A DNA stretch of 64,000 nt from an alpha proteobacterium HIMB59 (GCA_000299115.1 CP003801.1:496001-560000); one strand, 5' to 3'. Positions 33,571-42,740 are shown, counted from the stretch's first letter. Made by a program: numbers and translations. Notes: generated by a model not told the origin, from the sequence alone.

Positions 33571-34467
33571 GTGCATATTTTCTATCATCCTGATTATGAT
33601 ATTCCCGTTCCATCCACGCATCGATTTGTAGGTTCAAAGTTCTCTGATTTATATAATCACCTTCAATCTCAATCGTTTGCATCTAAATTAAAAGTAGGCC
33701 AGCCAACTCCAGCCCCGATGGAGCGCCTTACTCGTGCTCATTTCTCTTTATATATAGAAAAAGTATCACAAGATGAGTTATCCAAAGAAGACCTTCGTCT
33801 TATTAATCTTCCTTGGTCGGAGCGACTTCGCAATCGTTCCTTTTTAGCGATTGAGGGTACCTATCTAACAGCAAGACAAGCTCTGAAATCAGGAGTTGCT
33901 TGTCATGTGGGAGGGGGAACGCATCATGCCCACCATAATCACGGTTTGGGGTTTTGTGTTTTCAACGATTTGGGATATACCGCCAAAAATTTAATTGCTG
34001 AAGGCCATGTAGAAAAAGTTTTAATTCTCGATCTAGATGTTCATCAAGGGGATGGCACGATTGATATTTGCCAAGGCGACCCCCGCATCTTTACTTGTTC
34101 TATTCACAGTGAGAGTAATTTTCCCTTTGAGAAAAAACAAGGTTGGATGGATATCGGCCTTCCTGCTGGTACCAAAGATGAAGCATACTTAGATACACTC
34201 ATTCAAACACTTCAATCGATTGAACGTTCTCTGACACCCGATCTTGTCTTATTTGATGCGGGAATTGATGTTTACTCGGAGGATGGATTAGGGAATTTGG
34301 AGCTTAGCATTGAGGGTATTCGAAAAAGAGATCAGTTAGTTTTGGAGCATTATCGAGGAAAAGATATTCCTGTAGCGACAGTCATTGGTGGAGGCTACAG
34401 TAAGGACACCCAAGAACTCGCTCATCGACATGGTCTGATTTTCGAGTCAGCGATCAACTATTTATAG
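33571..34467 (+). CDS. Histone deacetylase-family (class IV-like) amidohydrolase
   Basis: 298 residues of the arginase/deacetylase fold. Zinc and charge-relay residues are visible: the His pair in GGGTHHAHHNHGLGFCVFND, Asp and His in LDLDVHQGDGT, and Asp in FDAGIDVY. In bacteria such proteins deacetylate acetyl-lysine, acetylpolyamines or small amides. No signal peptide; cytosolic. The start is GTG at 33571, which puts HIFYHPDYD at the normal family N-terminus. Substrate unknown. Confidence 0.9.
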   Translation: MHIFYHPDYDIPVPSTHRFVGSKFSDLYNHLQSQSFASKLKVGQPTPAPMERLTRAHFSLYIEKVSQDELSKEDLRLINLPWSERLRNRSFLAIEGTYLTARQALKSGVACHVGGGTHHAHHNHGLGFCVFNDLGYTAKNLIAEGHVEKVLILDLDVHQGDGTIDICQGDPRIFTCSIHSESNFPFEKKQGWMDIGLPAGTKDEAYLDTLIQTLQSIERSLTPDLVLFDAGIDVYSEDGLGNLELSIEGIRKRDQLVLEHYRGKDIPVATVIGGGYSKDTQELAHRHGLIFESAINYL

Positions 34468-34499
34468 TTCTCCTATTTTTCAGTAAGATAGAAATACCA

Positions 34500-34682
34500 A
34501 TGAAAGCAGAGATAATCTTTCCCCTTATTTATATGGCCTGTCTGTTAATTTTAGTAGGACCTAGGTTTTTTGATATGAACTCTAATTTTAGACAGTTCCT
34601 CAGCAATCTTTCCATATGGGCTATCATCGTCTTGGCGCTGGCGACGGGGTATCAGGGATATTTTTATTTTTTAGGTCGTTGA
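34500..34682 (+). CDS. Small two-TM membrane protein
   Basis: 60 residues with two hydrophobic helices (about 5-23 and 38-57) joined by GPRFFDMNSNFRQFLSN. It resembles the membrane-anchor part found at the front of some alphaproteobacterial clan-AA aspartic proteases, but no protease domain follows. It is 32 bases after the deacetylase on the same strand. Function unknown. Confidence 0.6.
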   Translation: MKAEIIFPLIYMACLLILVGPRFFDMNSNFRQFLSNLSIWAIIVLALATGYQGYFYFLGR

Positions 34683-34686
34683 GGTG

Positions 34687-34705
34687 AAGCCCAATGACTG
34701 GGCTT
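34687..34705. terminator. Bidirectional terminator-like hairpin
   Basis: AAGCCCA / TGGGCTT, a 7-bp stem with a five-base loop, between convergent genes ending at 34682 and 34721. Same stem sequence as 32701-32727. Confidence 0.6.
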
Positions 34706-34720
34706 AACTCAACTTCTTAA

Positions 34721-34936
34721 TTAACGGACTTTGTTGTCGTCTTTATAAAAACGAGGATCGAATTCATTTAACACGACATCATTAATAGCTAGAGAGGGCT
34801 GAGAAAAATCACAACCTTGGGTTAGCTTTTCAAAAGGGGTATCGATGAGCTGCTTCTTGGCAGACTCAGCAGAGTGAGCTTCAACTTCCACTTCGAAGTC
34901 ATAAGTCTTACTCATTTTCACTGTGTAAGATTTCAT
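34721..34936 (-). CDS. Small acidic conserved hypothetical protein
   Basis: 71 residues, MKSYTVKMSKTYDFEVEVEA, then a helix-like AHSAESAKKQL and an acidic C-terminus. AAGGAGAAT precedes the ATG, supporting it as a real gene. No TM segment or signal. Not recognised; a ferredoxin-like or DpnD/PcfM-like small fold is conceivable. Confidence 0.6.
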   Translation of the reverse strand: MKSYTVKMSKTYDFEVEVEAHSAESAKKQLIDTPFEKLTQGCDFSQPSLAINDVVLNEFDPRFYKDDNKVR

Positions 34937-35189
34937 ATTCTCTCCTTTCTTCTTGTTATTTTAACGAGACAAATAGTAAGGAGGATTGCTAAAAAAGAAA
35001 GAATTTATTTTCTCTGGTATATTGTATTACAGATACAAACAAATGATTCAATCACTATTGATTTTCAAATCTTTTAAGAAAAATAAAAATAAAATTCTTT
35101 GCTAATTTTGAAATTCTTGCGACATTTTTTGTTCAATAAAATTGAGATAAAAATGAAAAATTTGAATAAAAATACTAAAATCAAACTTC
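34937..35189. other. Longest gene-free gap (about 250 bases)
   Basis: AT-rich spacer between divergent small genes. I see no tRNA, convincing hairpin or repeat. It must hold promoters for the flanking genes at 34936 and 35190. Confidence 0.5.
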
Positions 35190-35696
35190 ATGAAAAAATT
35201 CTTCGCTCTCATCATATTAGTGTTCAGTATTTCTTGGACTAGCCAAGCTCAGCAAGAGGAATTTCAGTCACCTAAGCTAATCGGGGAAGGTACGCTGAAA
35301 GTATTAATGTGGGAGGTCTATGATTTACGATTGTTTACAGATGGAACGCCCTTCTCATGGAATAATAAGTTCCTGCTAGAGTTTGATTACAGTCGCGAAT
35401 TAAAAAAAGAAAGCGTCATTGATGCCTCTTTAAAGGAATTTAAACTTCAGCCCAATGTCACAGATAAAGATATCAAAGCTTGGGAAGTGTATTTAGAACA
35501 AGTCATTCAATCAGTTCAAAAGGGTGCAAAAGCAAGTATTATGTGGGTTCCGGATGGTCAAATAATCTTTCACTATGAAGGCTCAAAACCTACCACAATT
35601 GAAAATGAAAAATTTGCACGTGCTTTTCTTAATATTTGGCTAGGAGAGAAGACATCTCGACCTAAATTACGAAATAAACTCCTAAATAAATCTTAA
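35190..35696 (+). CDS. Periplasmic chalcone isomerase-like domain protein
   Basis: 168 residues with a signal peptide (about 1-20, SQA-QQ). The rest shows the chalcone-isomerase-like pattern common in marine proteobacteria: GEGTLKVLMWEVYDLRLFTD, LEFDYSREL, and KGAKASIMWVPDGQIIFHY. No flavonoid role is expected; function unknown, perhaps fatty-acid or lipid binding, which would suit the fatty-acid genes that follow. The downstream gap to the fadN-like gene is about 100 bases. Confidence 0.8.
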   Translation: MKKFFALIILVFSISWTSQAQQEEFQSPKLIGEGTLKVLMWEVYDLRLFTDGTPFSWNNKFLLEFDYSRELKKESVIDASLKEFKLQPNVTDKDIKAWEVYLEQVIQSVQKGAKASIMWVPDGQIIFHYEGSKPTTIENEKFARAFLNIWLGEKTSRPKLRNKLLNKS

Positions 35697-35799
35697 AACC
35701 CATATTTATCAGTATTTTTATCAATTAAAAAATTTCTGTGGAATATAGTCGATTAACCTTAACACAAGGGTTGTTTTTGTTATGATCTCGACCTTAATC

Positions 35800-38139
35800 A
35801 TGACAGCGTTTAAAAAAATTGTTGTAATTGGTGCTGGGACAATGGGTTCTGGTATTGCTGCCCACTTAGCTAACTCCAAACGTGATGTTGTGTTACTAGA
35901 TTTAAAGGGCAAAAGCTCTCCCAATAAAATCAGCGAGCACGCGATTGACTTGATCAAGAAATCTGATCCTCCTTTATTAGTGGAGAAGTCTCGCCTAGAG
36001 CATATTAAGCCTGGAAACCTCACCGATGACTTTGATGAGATCAAAGATGCCGACTGGATTATTGAAGCTGTCGTGGAGCGCATTGATATTAAACACCAGC
36101 TCTATGCCCAAATCGATAAAGTTCGAAATTCTAACTCTATCGTCTCCTCAAATACCTCTACCATTCCGTTATCCGTTTTAACCTCGGAGATGTCCGAGAC
36201 CATGAAATCAGATTTTTGTATTACCCACTTCTTCAATCCGGTTCGCTTTATGCGATTACTCGAGATTGTCGAAACCCCCGAAGTGAATGCTGAGAAAATG
36301 AGCTCACTTCGAGATTTTTGTAAGAATGAATTAGGTAAGGGGATTGTGAATTGTAATGACACCCCCGGATTTATAGGAAATCGTATTGGTGTTTATGCCA
36401 TGCAAGTCGCCATGTACGAGGCTCTGGATCGAGGACTGCCCGTTGAGATTGCCGATGCCTTGTTTGGTCGACCGTTGGGAATACCCAAAACCGGTGTCTT
36501 TGGATTATATGATTTGATTGGTATTGATTTGATGAAGGATGTCTTGGCTTCATTTAAAAAAGAATTACAACCTGAGGATCCATTTATGGAAGCGGTCAAG
36601 CCTCATCCTATTGTCGAGGCTTTATTAGAGAAGGGCTATACCGGCAACAAGGGTCCTGGTGGATTTTACGAAACCAAAGTGGTGGACGGCGATGAGATCG
36701 TCAAAGCACTGAATACTTCGGATATGAGTTACTATGATTTCGATAAGGTAGACTTACCGCTGGCACGTCGCGTGGAGAAGGAGGGCATCAAAGCTCTTCT
36801 CAATGATGATAGTGACTATGGTCGCTATGCCTTCGCTGTCTTTGCAAAAATCATTAATTATAGTGCTTTTTGTGTCCCAGAGATTTCCTCCAAGGTAACC
36901 GATATCGATGATGCGCTAAGGATGGGCTTTAACTGGAATGAGGGTCCGTTTGAATTGCTGACTGAGTACGGCATGACAAATTACATTCATCGATTGCAAG
37001 ATTTAGGGATCGAGGTCCCACCACTGTTAGCGACTATGTCTCGATTAAAGCAGGAGCCCTACGACTCCACCTCTTCGCGTGCCTATAATCACGAGGAGGG
37101 AATGAAGTTTATCAACCGTGGCGAAGGAGTTCGCCGATTGGGGGATCATAAAAAGTATGCCAACCCCTTATCTCGAAATTACGCGTCGACGATTTGGCAG
37201 TTTAACGATGATGCCCGTAAGCAGCGTTTACTAGTTTGTGAGTTTCACACCAAGGCGAATGCCCTCAACGGCGATGCCATGAAAGTTTTAGAGGAGGCCG
37301 TGGAGCGTTTAGAAAAAGACGACTACCAAGGTCTAGTTGTTTACAACGAAGCAATGAATTTTTCTGCTGGTGCCGATTTGAATACCATGATTGGTTTAGC
37401 GGATAACTCTGATTGGGATGGTATTGATAAATATCTATCACACTTCCAGAGTGTTTGCCGCAAAATGAAGTATGCCTCCAAGCCGACTGTGAGCGCGGTT
37501 GCTGGTTTGGCGATTGGCGGTGGATTTGAAGTAGCCTGCCAGACCTCTCGCATGGTGGCTCACATGAATTCAACACTAGGCTTAGTGGAGACAGGTGTGG
37601 GGCTAGTCCCCGGTGGCGGTGGATGTAAGGAATTGCTCTGGCGCTGGACTTCGGATCCTGCCTTTGTGGGTAAATCCGACGAAGCGGCCCTAAAGGTCTT
37701 TGATATTATCGGCTACGGCTTGATGGCCCACTCACCGCTGCAAGCCAAAAAGCATAAATTTTTCATTGAGGGCGATGTCATGGTTTTGAATCGTGATCAC
37801 CTGCTCGTTGAGGCCTTCAAGCAAGTTCATGAATTAAAGGAGGGATACACTCATCCTGTCAAACCCACCTTTCAGTTAAGTGGGGCGGAGACCAAGGAGA
37901 AGATGCATCAGGTTCTTTTAGATTTAGAGAAAAAAAGCATTATTTTTGGCTACGATGTGGACATTGGCCTGCATTTAGCAACGGTTCTCAGTGGCGGAGA
38001 TACTGACCCTTCAAAGACCTTAACTGAAAATGATCTGTATAAATTAGAGCGACAGTCTTTAATTAATTTAATACAATCCTCGAAGACACGAGATCGTATC
38101 CATGCGATGTTGCTGTCGGGGAGGAGACTAAAGAACTAA
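35800..38139 (+). CDS. fadN: 3-hydroxyacyl-CoA dehydrogenase/enoyl-CoA hydratase (FadN-like)
   Basis: A 779-residue beta-oxidation enzyme with the dehydrogenase first and hydratase last, the order of Bacillus FadN and the reverse of FadB/FadJ. NAD loop IGAGTMGSG near residue 8, catalytic His motif THFFNPVRFMRLLE, second HAD domain around 320-430, then the crotonase domain: oxyanion FSAGADL, GLAIGGGFEVAC and LGLVETGVGLVPGGGG with both catalytic Glu. I prefer the ATG at 35800 over one at 35782. The stop overlaps the acyl-CoA synthetase ATG (TAATG), so activation and oxidation of fatty acids are coupled. Confidence 0.92.
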   Translation: MTAFKKIVVIGAGTMGSGIAAHLANSKRDVVLLDLKGKSSPNKISEHAIDLIKKSDPPLLVEKSRLEHIKPGNLTDDFDEIKDADWIIEAVVERIDIKHQLYAQIDKVRNSNSIVSSNTSTIPLSVLTSEMSETMKSDFCITHFFNPVRFMRLLEIVETPEVNAEKMSSLRDFCKNELGKGIVNCNDTPGFIGNRIGVYAMQVAMYEALDRGLPVEIADALFGRPLGIPKTGVFGLYDLIGIDLMKDVLASFKKELQPEDPFMEAVKPHPIVEALLEKGYTGNKGPGGFYETKVVDGDEIVKALNTSDMSYYDFDKVDLPLARRVEKEGIKALLNDDSDYGRYAFAVFAKIINYSAFCVPEISSKVTDIDDALRMGFNWNEGPFELLTEYGMTNYIHRLQDLGIEVPPLLATMSRLKQEPYDSTSSRAYNHEEGMKFINRGEGVRRLGDHKKYANPLSRNYASTIWQFNDDARKQRLLVCEFHTKANALNGDAMKVLEEAVERLEKDDYQGLVVYNEAMNFSAGADLNTMIGLADNSDWDGIDKYLSHFQSVCRKMKYASKPTVSAVAGLAIGGGFEVACQTSRMVAHMNSTLGLVETGVGLVPGGGGCKELLWRWTSDPAFVGKSDEAALKVFDIIGYGLMAHSPLQAKKHKFFIEGDVMVLNRDHLLVEAFKQVHELKEGYTHPVKPTFQLSGAETKEKMHQVLLDLEKKSIIFGYDVDIGLHLATVLSGGDTDPSKTLTENDLYKLERQSLINLIQSSKTRDRIHAMLLSGRRLKN

Positions 38140-39764
38140 TGAACCATTTTGAACAAGGGATGCAGAAAAATAATGCAAACTTTGTTCCCTTAACTCCCTT
38201 AAGTTTTCTCGATCGCATCAAAGACGTCTACCCCGACTACGAAGCCCTAATTTACGGCTCCCGAAAATACACTTGGAAACAAGTCTACGAGCGTTGCACG
38301 CGTTTTGCCAGTGCCCTAACAAAAATCGGCGTGGGCGAGGGCGATGTCGTCTCCGTGATGGCAGCCAATACCCCAGAGCTTTTTGAGGTTCACTATTCCG
38401 TTCCCATGACCGGAGGTGTAGTGAACACCATTAATACTCGATTAGACGTTCGAACCGTTGCCTACATTCTCAATCATAGTGACTGTAAAGTTTTTATCGT
38501 CGACCGACAGTTTCAGCCGGTCGCTGCTGAGGCTCTTCTTCAAGTGGAGCGAGACGTGGTGGTTATTGATATTGATGATCAGCAGGCTGGCTTAGGAGAT
38601 ATCCCTGCCATTGGTGATCTTGAGTATGAAAGTTTTTTACAGACTGGCGATGAGGGGTTTGAGTGGGTTCGACCCAAAGATGAGTGGCAAGCTATTTCTC
38701 TAAACTATACCTCGGGGACCACGGGTAATCCTAAGGGCGTGGTGTATCATCACCGCGGATCGTATTTGATGTCCATGGGAAGTGTGAGCGCTTGGAATAT
38801 GCCGAACCGACTAACCTATCTGTATACAGTACCCATGTTTCACTGTAATGGATGGGGCTATCCTTGGACGCTCGCAATGCTTCACGCGCGTGTTGTGTTT
38901 ATTCGCAATATTATCGTCAAAGAAATTTTTGAATTAATTGATCAGTATCAAGTTACTCACTTTGGAGGAGCACCAATTGTGTTAAATATGATTGCCAATG
39001 CACCCGCAGAGGATCAAAAAGCATTGAATAATAAAGTTTATGTGATGACGGCGGGAGCACCGCCGCCTAGTAGTATTCTATTAAAGATGGAGTCCTTGGG
39101 ATTTGAGGTGATGCACGTCTATGGTTTAACCGAGACCTACGGCCATGTGGTTCACTGTGCTTGGAATGAGGACTGGAACGATTTACCTGAGGAGCAGCGC
39201 TCCGATAGAAAATCCTATCAGGGTGTTCGATATCCTCACACCGAGGTCGTCGCTGTTATGGATCCAGATACACTCAAACCTGTTCCGGCCGATGGCTCGA
39301 CCATGGGTGAGATTATGATCCGAGGAAATACCGTGATGAAGGGCTACTATAAAAATGAGGATGCCACCAAAGAGGTAATGAAGGATGGCTGGTTTCACTC
39401 AGGAGATCTTGCGGTGATCCACCCCAATGGATACATCCAAGTCAAAGACCGCTCCAAGGATATCATCATTAGTGGTGGAGAGAATATCTCCTCCGTGGAA
39501 ATAGAAAATATTGTCACAAAGCACCCAGCTGTCTCTTTAGCGGCAGTTGTGGCTCGACCTGATGAGAAGTGGGGAGAGACACCCTGTGCTTTTATTGAAC
39601 TCGTGGAGGGACAGCAAGTCGAAGAGGAGGAGTTGAAAAAGTTTTGCCGTGAGCATCTGGCAGGATTTAAAATGCCTAAGACCTTTGTCTTCCAAACACT
39701 ACCTAAAACCTCCACCGGTAAAATTCAAAAGTTCGAACTTCGCGAAGCCGTTAAGCGTCTTTAG
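38139..39764 (+). CDS. Acyl-CoA synthetase (medium/long-chain AMP-forming)
   Basis: 541-residue ANL enzyme that activates carboxylic acids with ATP and CoA. P-loop YTSGTTGNPKGVVYHH, VYGLTETYG (A5), HSGDLAVIHPNGYIQVKDRSKD split as SGDLAV and VKDRSKDIIISGG (A7-A8), and the C-terminal catalytic Lys (PKTSTGKIQK). Similar to AlkK/medium-chain acyl-CoA ligases. It is translated with the upstream fadN-like gene. The last 14 bases overlap a convergent zinc-ribbon gene. Confidence 0.92.
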   Translation: MNHFEQGMQKNNANFVPLTPLSFLDRIKDVYPDYEALIYGSRKYTWKQVYERCTRFASALTKIGVGEGDVVSVMAANTPELFEVHYSVPMTGGVVNTINTRLDVRTVAYILNHSDCKVFIVDRQFQPVAAEALLQVERDVVVIDIDDQQAGLGDIPAIGDLEYESFLQTGDEGFEWVRPKDEWQAISLNYTSGTTGNPKGVVYHHRGSYLMSMGSVSAWNMPNRLTYLYTVPMFHCNGWGYPWTLAMLHARVVFIRNIIVKEIFELIDQYQVTHFGGAPIVLNMIANAPAEDQKALNNKVYVMTAGAPPPSSILLKMESLGFEVMHVYGLTETYGHVVHCAWNEDWNDLPEEQRSDRKSYQGVRYPHTEVVAVMDPDTLKPVPADGSTMGEIMIRGNTVMKGYYKNEDATKEVMKDGWFHSGDLAVIHPNGYIQVKDRSKDIIISGGENISSVEIENIVTKHPAVSLAAVVARPDEKWGETPCAFIELVEGQQVEEEELKKFCREHLAGFKMPKTFVFQTLPKTSTGKIQKFELREAVKRL

Positions 39765-39966
39765 ATTTTTTTAAATTTTTAAGATCTTTTTCTGGGTCAA
39801 CGACCTTTATAGATTTCAATCTTTTGAAGCAATTATAGCAAATCATGTTCTGGTTATGCTCAATCAGGTTTTGAACTTTCTGGGGGGACATGTGTAGCTC
39901 CGATTGAATGTATACACCGTCCATCGGCGAGAGCTCGCTCTCGCAGTATTTGCAGGACTCAGCCAT
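39751..39966 (-). CDS. Small four-Cys zinc-ribbon protein
   Basis: 71 residues with CKYC and CYNC about 35 residues apart and a basic C-terminal tail (LKNLKKSKDA). Likely a zinc ribbon; function unknown. It begins three bases after the photolyase-antenna-like gene stop, so it looks like the last gene of that operon. Its 3' end overlaps the acyl-CoA synthetase. Confidence 0.65.
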   Translation of the reverse strand: MAESCKYCESELSPMDGVYIQSELHMSPQKVQNLIEHNQNMICYNCFKRLKSIKVVDPEKDLKNLKKSKDA

Positions 39967-39969
39967 CAG

Positions 39970-40365
39970 TTAATATTTTAGGTTTTTCTTAACCTTGTTC
40001 CAATATTGAAAGAAGCGTTTCGCGGGCTGTAGGTAATTATCTGTTGATAAAAAGTAGTCCGGTAGAAGTTCTAAATTATGACTTTGTTTGACTTCTTGAA
40101 AAAGGGTTTGATAAACAGGTCGAAACGTCGACTTAGTGATAATCGTTGATATAGGGGTTTTTTGATGAATTTCTGTAAGTATATCAAGTGTTTTGCCTTG
40201 ATAGATCTCGGCTCCTGCTTGTTCGGCTAGCTGATATCGATACATGAGAACCTTATCACTGATTTCATATCCCTCCTGAATTTCTGGGTCTATGATATAT
40301 ACCGCCTGTCCCTCCGTGTGGTCGGGGACTTTCATAAATTCATCGTAGAGATAGATCAGGTTCAT
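39970..40365 (-). CDS. Stand-alone photolyase N-terminal-like (antenna/alpha-beta) domain
   Basis: 131 residues: LIYLYDEFMKVPDHTEGQAVYIIDPEI, then LMYRYQLAEQAGAEIYQGKTLDIL, which look like the Rossmann-like antenna domain of cryptochrome/photolyases (strand, FIxD-type turn, helix, then L..G..L). It is too short for a full antenna domain (about 130-150), and I infer homology mainly from its position: its ATG overlaps the stop of a photolyase FAD-domain gene (ATGA). Probably the partner subunit of a split photolyase; could instead be unrelated. Confidence 0.6.
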   Translation of the reverse strand: MNLIYLYDEFMKVPDHTEGQAVYIIDPEIQEGYEISDKVLMYRYQLAEQAGAEIYQGKTLDILTEIHQKTPISTIITKSTFRPVYQTLFQEVKQSHNLELLPDYFLSTDNYLQPAKRFFQYWNKVKKNLKY

Positions 40366-41096
40366 AGATTGGGAAATAACCTCGCGCTGACTTCCTCATA
40401 GCTCCCATCAATTTCTTGATTTTGTTGAGAGTCAATGGAAAGAGTTTGATGGCAGTATTTCTGAACATTTTCCAAATTGAAAATATAGGGCTTGCCGGCA
40501 AAGGTGCTGGCAATCCACTGCCAAGAAAAATTATTACTGGCAAGGTCACCATCCAGTAAATGAGTCATAAAAAATTTAGCGCCTGCCTGCCACTTAACTC
40601 GGCGAAAGTGAACCACGTAAGAGGCTACATACATCCGGGCGTGATTGTGAAGATAGCCTGTTTGCGTTAACTCTTGAATAAAAGAGTTGATCACCTTTGT
40701 AGGTGTCTCTCCTTTTTTAATATCTTCCGGGAGATCGTCTAGATAGTCGTGGGGTTTGAAACCTGTTTTGTATTCTTCCACATCCGTCCACAATTGATCG
40801 GGGTGATGGTAGGCATAGCTTCTCCAAAAATCTCTCCAGGCCAATTCTTGGATAAACTTTTCGCTTTCTTGAAAATTGAATTTGTCTTGAATGATATTGA
40901 GTAATTCTCTGTTTTGAATAACCCCATGCTTAATGTGAGGAGACATTTGAGAAATGTGCCCATTGAGGAAGTTGCGAGTTTTGGCGTATCGACTAGGATT
41001 AAAATTTTGAAATTTTTGAAGAGCTTCATCGCGAGTAGGCCAAGTGGGCTTGGATGTAGAGTGGGGAAATAAATTTTGTTGGCTCTCTATTTTCAT
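40362..41096 (-). CDS. Photolyase/cryptochrome FAD-binding domain protein
   Basis: 244 residues that match only the C-terminal catalytic half of class I photolyases (full length about 470). Visible motifs are ELAWRDFWRSYAYHHP, TGYLHNHARMYVASYVVHF and LDGDLASNNFSWQWIAS, the FAD-clamp and DNA-binding core including the W-x2-R type helix; AGKPYIFN follows. No N-terminal antenna domain is fused. DNA repair by light-driven electron transfer from FADH is the family role. It lies downstream of pxpBC on the same strand with a 38-base gap. Confidence 0.85.
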   Translation of the reverse strand: MKIESQQNLFPHSTSKPTWPTRDEALQKFQNFNPSRYAKTRNFLNGHISQMSPHIKHGVIQNRELLNIIQDKFNFQESEKFIQELAWRDFWRSYAYHHPDQLWTDVEEYKTGFKPHDYLDDLPEDIKKGETPTKVINSFIQELTQTGYLHNHARMYVASYVVHFRRVKWQAGAKFFMTHLLDGDLASNNFSWQWIASTFAGKPYIFNLENVQKYCHQTLSIDSQQNQEIDGSYEEVSARLFPNL

Positions 41097-41134
41097 TTCC
41101 CTTTATACTTTGAGGAAAGATAACTAGACCAGCG

Positions 41135-42001
41135 CTAGAGATCGAAGGTGATTTTGGTGCCTGGGGGAAGTTGAGCGATTTTCGAGATATCCTCACTGGC
41201 TAAAATAGCAATTTTAGGATAGCCGCCCGTACAGGGAATATCGCGCATCAAGACAATAGGTTGACCATTGCTGGGAACCTGAATACATCCAGGAAGAATT
41301 CCTTCTGATAAAATATCATGAGAAATATGGCTTTTTAAGGGTTCTCCCTCTAGGCGCAGACCCATGCGATCGCTTTGGGTTGTAATGGTAAAGGGACTGG
41401 AGACAAAAGTTTGAAGAACTTCATCCGAGAAATAGTTCATCTGAGGTCCGGGGTAGACTTTGAAATTTGTTTGTTTGGAAATATTTACCTCTTCGTTGGA
41501 TTGGAGGTCCCAAGAGTTAACATCTTTGGATACCTCGAACCGATCCCCAATTTGAAGGGGTCGATTAATACTGCCAATTTGGGCTTTGGTGTCGGTGGCA
41601 AAACTCTGAAGGCAGGGCTCTAATCCCAAACCATTTTCAAAGGCAATGTAACCGTACACAGAGTCGATGGTGTTATGAATAGTCAGCTCATCTCCCTCGA
41701 ACAAATTAATACTCGTATAAGGCGCGTGTTCAATTTGAGTATTATTATTCTTTTGGACAAAGATATTACACTGACCACCGACGCTGACTTTAATTGCCCC
41801 CTGTTCTACTTTTAGTGAGGGACCCACATAGGCAAATTCTAAAAATTGATTTTGATGATGGGGAATGACCTTGGCTAAGGCTTCTGGAATACGATGATCC
41901 ATTATTCCACTCGGCGATACCCCCAGATGTTGATAATGAAATCGACCCCAGTCTTGGACGGTGAGATACGTACCCGTTCGAGTGATCTGAAATTTATTCA
42001 C
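41135..42001 (-). CDS. pxpC: 5-oxoprolinase subunit C (biotin-dependent carboxyltransferase-like, KipA)
   Basis: 288 residues. VQDWGRFHYQHLGVSPSGIMD is the family start, and QSDRMGLRLEG with SEGILPGCIQVPSNGQPI the core. With PxpA and PxpB it hydrolyses 5-oxoproline to glutamate using ATP. The ATG overlaps the pxpB stop (ATGA). Confidence 0.92.
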   Translation of the reverse strand: MNKFQITRTGTYLTVQDWGRFHYQHLGVSPSGIMDHRIPEALAKVIPHHQNQFLEFAYVGPSLKVEQGAIKVSVGGQCNIFVQKNNNTQIEHAPYTSINLFEGDELTIHNTIDSVYGYIAFENGLGLEPCLQSFATDTKAQIGSINRPLQIGDRFEVSKDVNSWDLQSNEEVNISKQTNFKVYPGPQMNYFSDEVLQTFVSSPFTITTQSDRMGLRLEGEPLKSHISHDILSEGILPGCIQVPSNGQPIVLMRDIPCTGGYPKIAILASEDISKIAQLPPGTKITFDL

Positions 42002-42717
42002 TTTGAAAACTCCTTGATGATTTCATCAAATGCGAGATGCTTGGATTGGATTTGTAAAAATTCTTTTTCAGAGATGGACTGAAATTGGACTGTGTCTCCA
42101 GGAAGAAATAAAGAGGTTCTGGAGTGCTCCAAGCTGAAAATATCAAAGGGGACCTGACCTATAATATTCCAACCCCCAGGGGAGACTTTAGGGTAGACGC
42201 ATGTATGCTCTTTAGCGATGCCTATGGATCGAGCAGGAATTTGAATTCGAGGTGTGGCTAATCGGGGAGTAATCAGTGAGGGGTCTATATCTCCTAAATA
42301 GGGAAAGCCTGGCATGAAACCAATGTAGTAGGCGTAGTAAGATGTGCCGGTGTGTTTGGAAATAACCTCTTCTTTGCTCAGCCCATGGGTTGTTTGAATT
42401 AGCTCACGATCCAAAGCGTAGCAATCCTCATAGCAAGCAGGAATATTCCATACTTTTCGGTCTTTTTGAGAGTTTCTTAGATTTGCTTTGGCAAAATTAT
42501 GCTCAATGGCATCCTGTGCTTGGTTGCGATCTTTAATGTTTTGGAAGGCCAGCACAATTTTATTAAAGGAGGGGATGATATTTAGTTGAGGCAGATCAAG
42601 ATCTTGGAGGAGGGCGTAGACCGCATTGACCTCTTGGGAGATTTGCTGAGAGCTGTCCGAGCCAAAATCAAGAATTAACCCCAAATCACCGTAATGATTT
42701 ATTCCTTTGAAAAACAC
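41998..42717 (-). CDS. pxpB: 5-oxoprolinase subunit B (KipI family)
   Basis: 239 residues: DLGLILDFG start, IPACYEDCYALD, and the block YYIGFMPGFPYLGDIDP with TPRLATPRIQIPARSIGIA, typical of allophanate-hydrolase subunit 1/KipI. Translation starts at GTG 42715-42717, 23 bases from the divergent pxpA ATG. Forms the enzyme with PxpC and PxpA. Confidence 0.92.
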   Translation of the reverse strand: MFFKGINHYGDLGLILDFGSDSSQQISQEVNAVYALLQDLDLPQLNIIPSFNKIVLAFQNIKDRNQAQDAIEHNFAKANLRNSQKDRKVWNIPACYEDCYALDRELIQTTHGLSKEEVISKHTGTSYYAYYIGFMPGFPYLGDIDPSLITPRLATPRIQIPARSIGIAKEHTCVYPKVSPGGWNIIGQVPFDIFSLEHSRTSLFLPGDTVQFQSISEKEFLQIQSKHLAFDEIIKEFSK

Positions 42718-42740
42718 ATATTTATCTTAATGTAATATTG

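Noticed and set aside
36102-37576. Several minus-strand open frames inside the fadN-like gene
   Set aside because: Shadows of the GC-richer coding frame; composition and content are unlike real proteins.
39970-41096. Split photolyase considered as a broken single gene
   Set aside because: The domain order is reversed relative to a fused photolyase and the genes overlap as ATGA, so a single frameshift cannot explain it.
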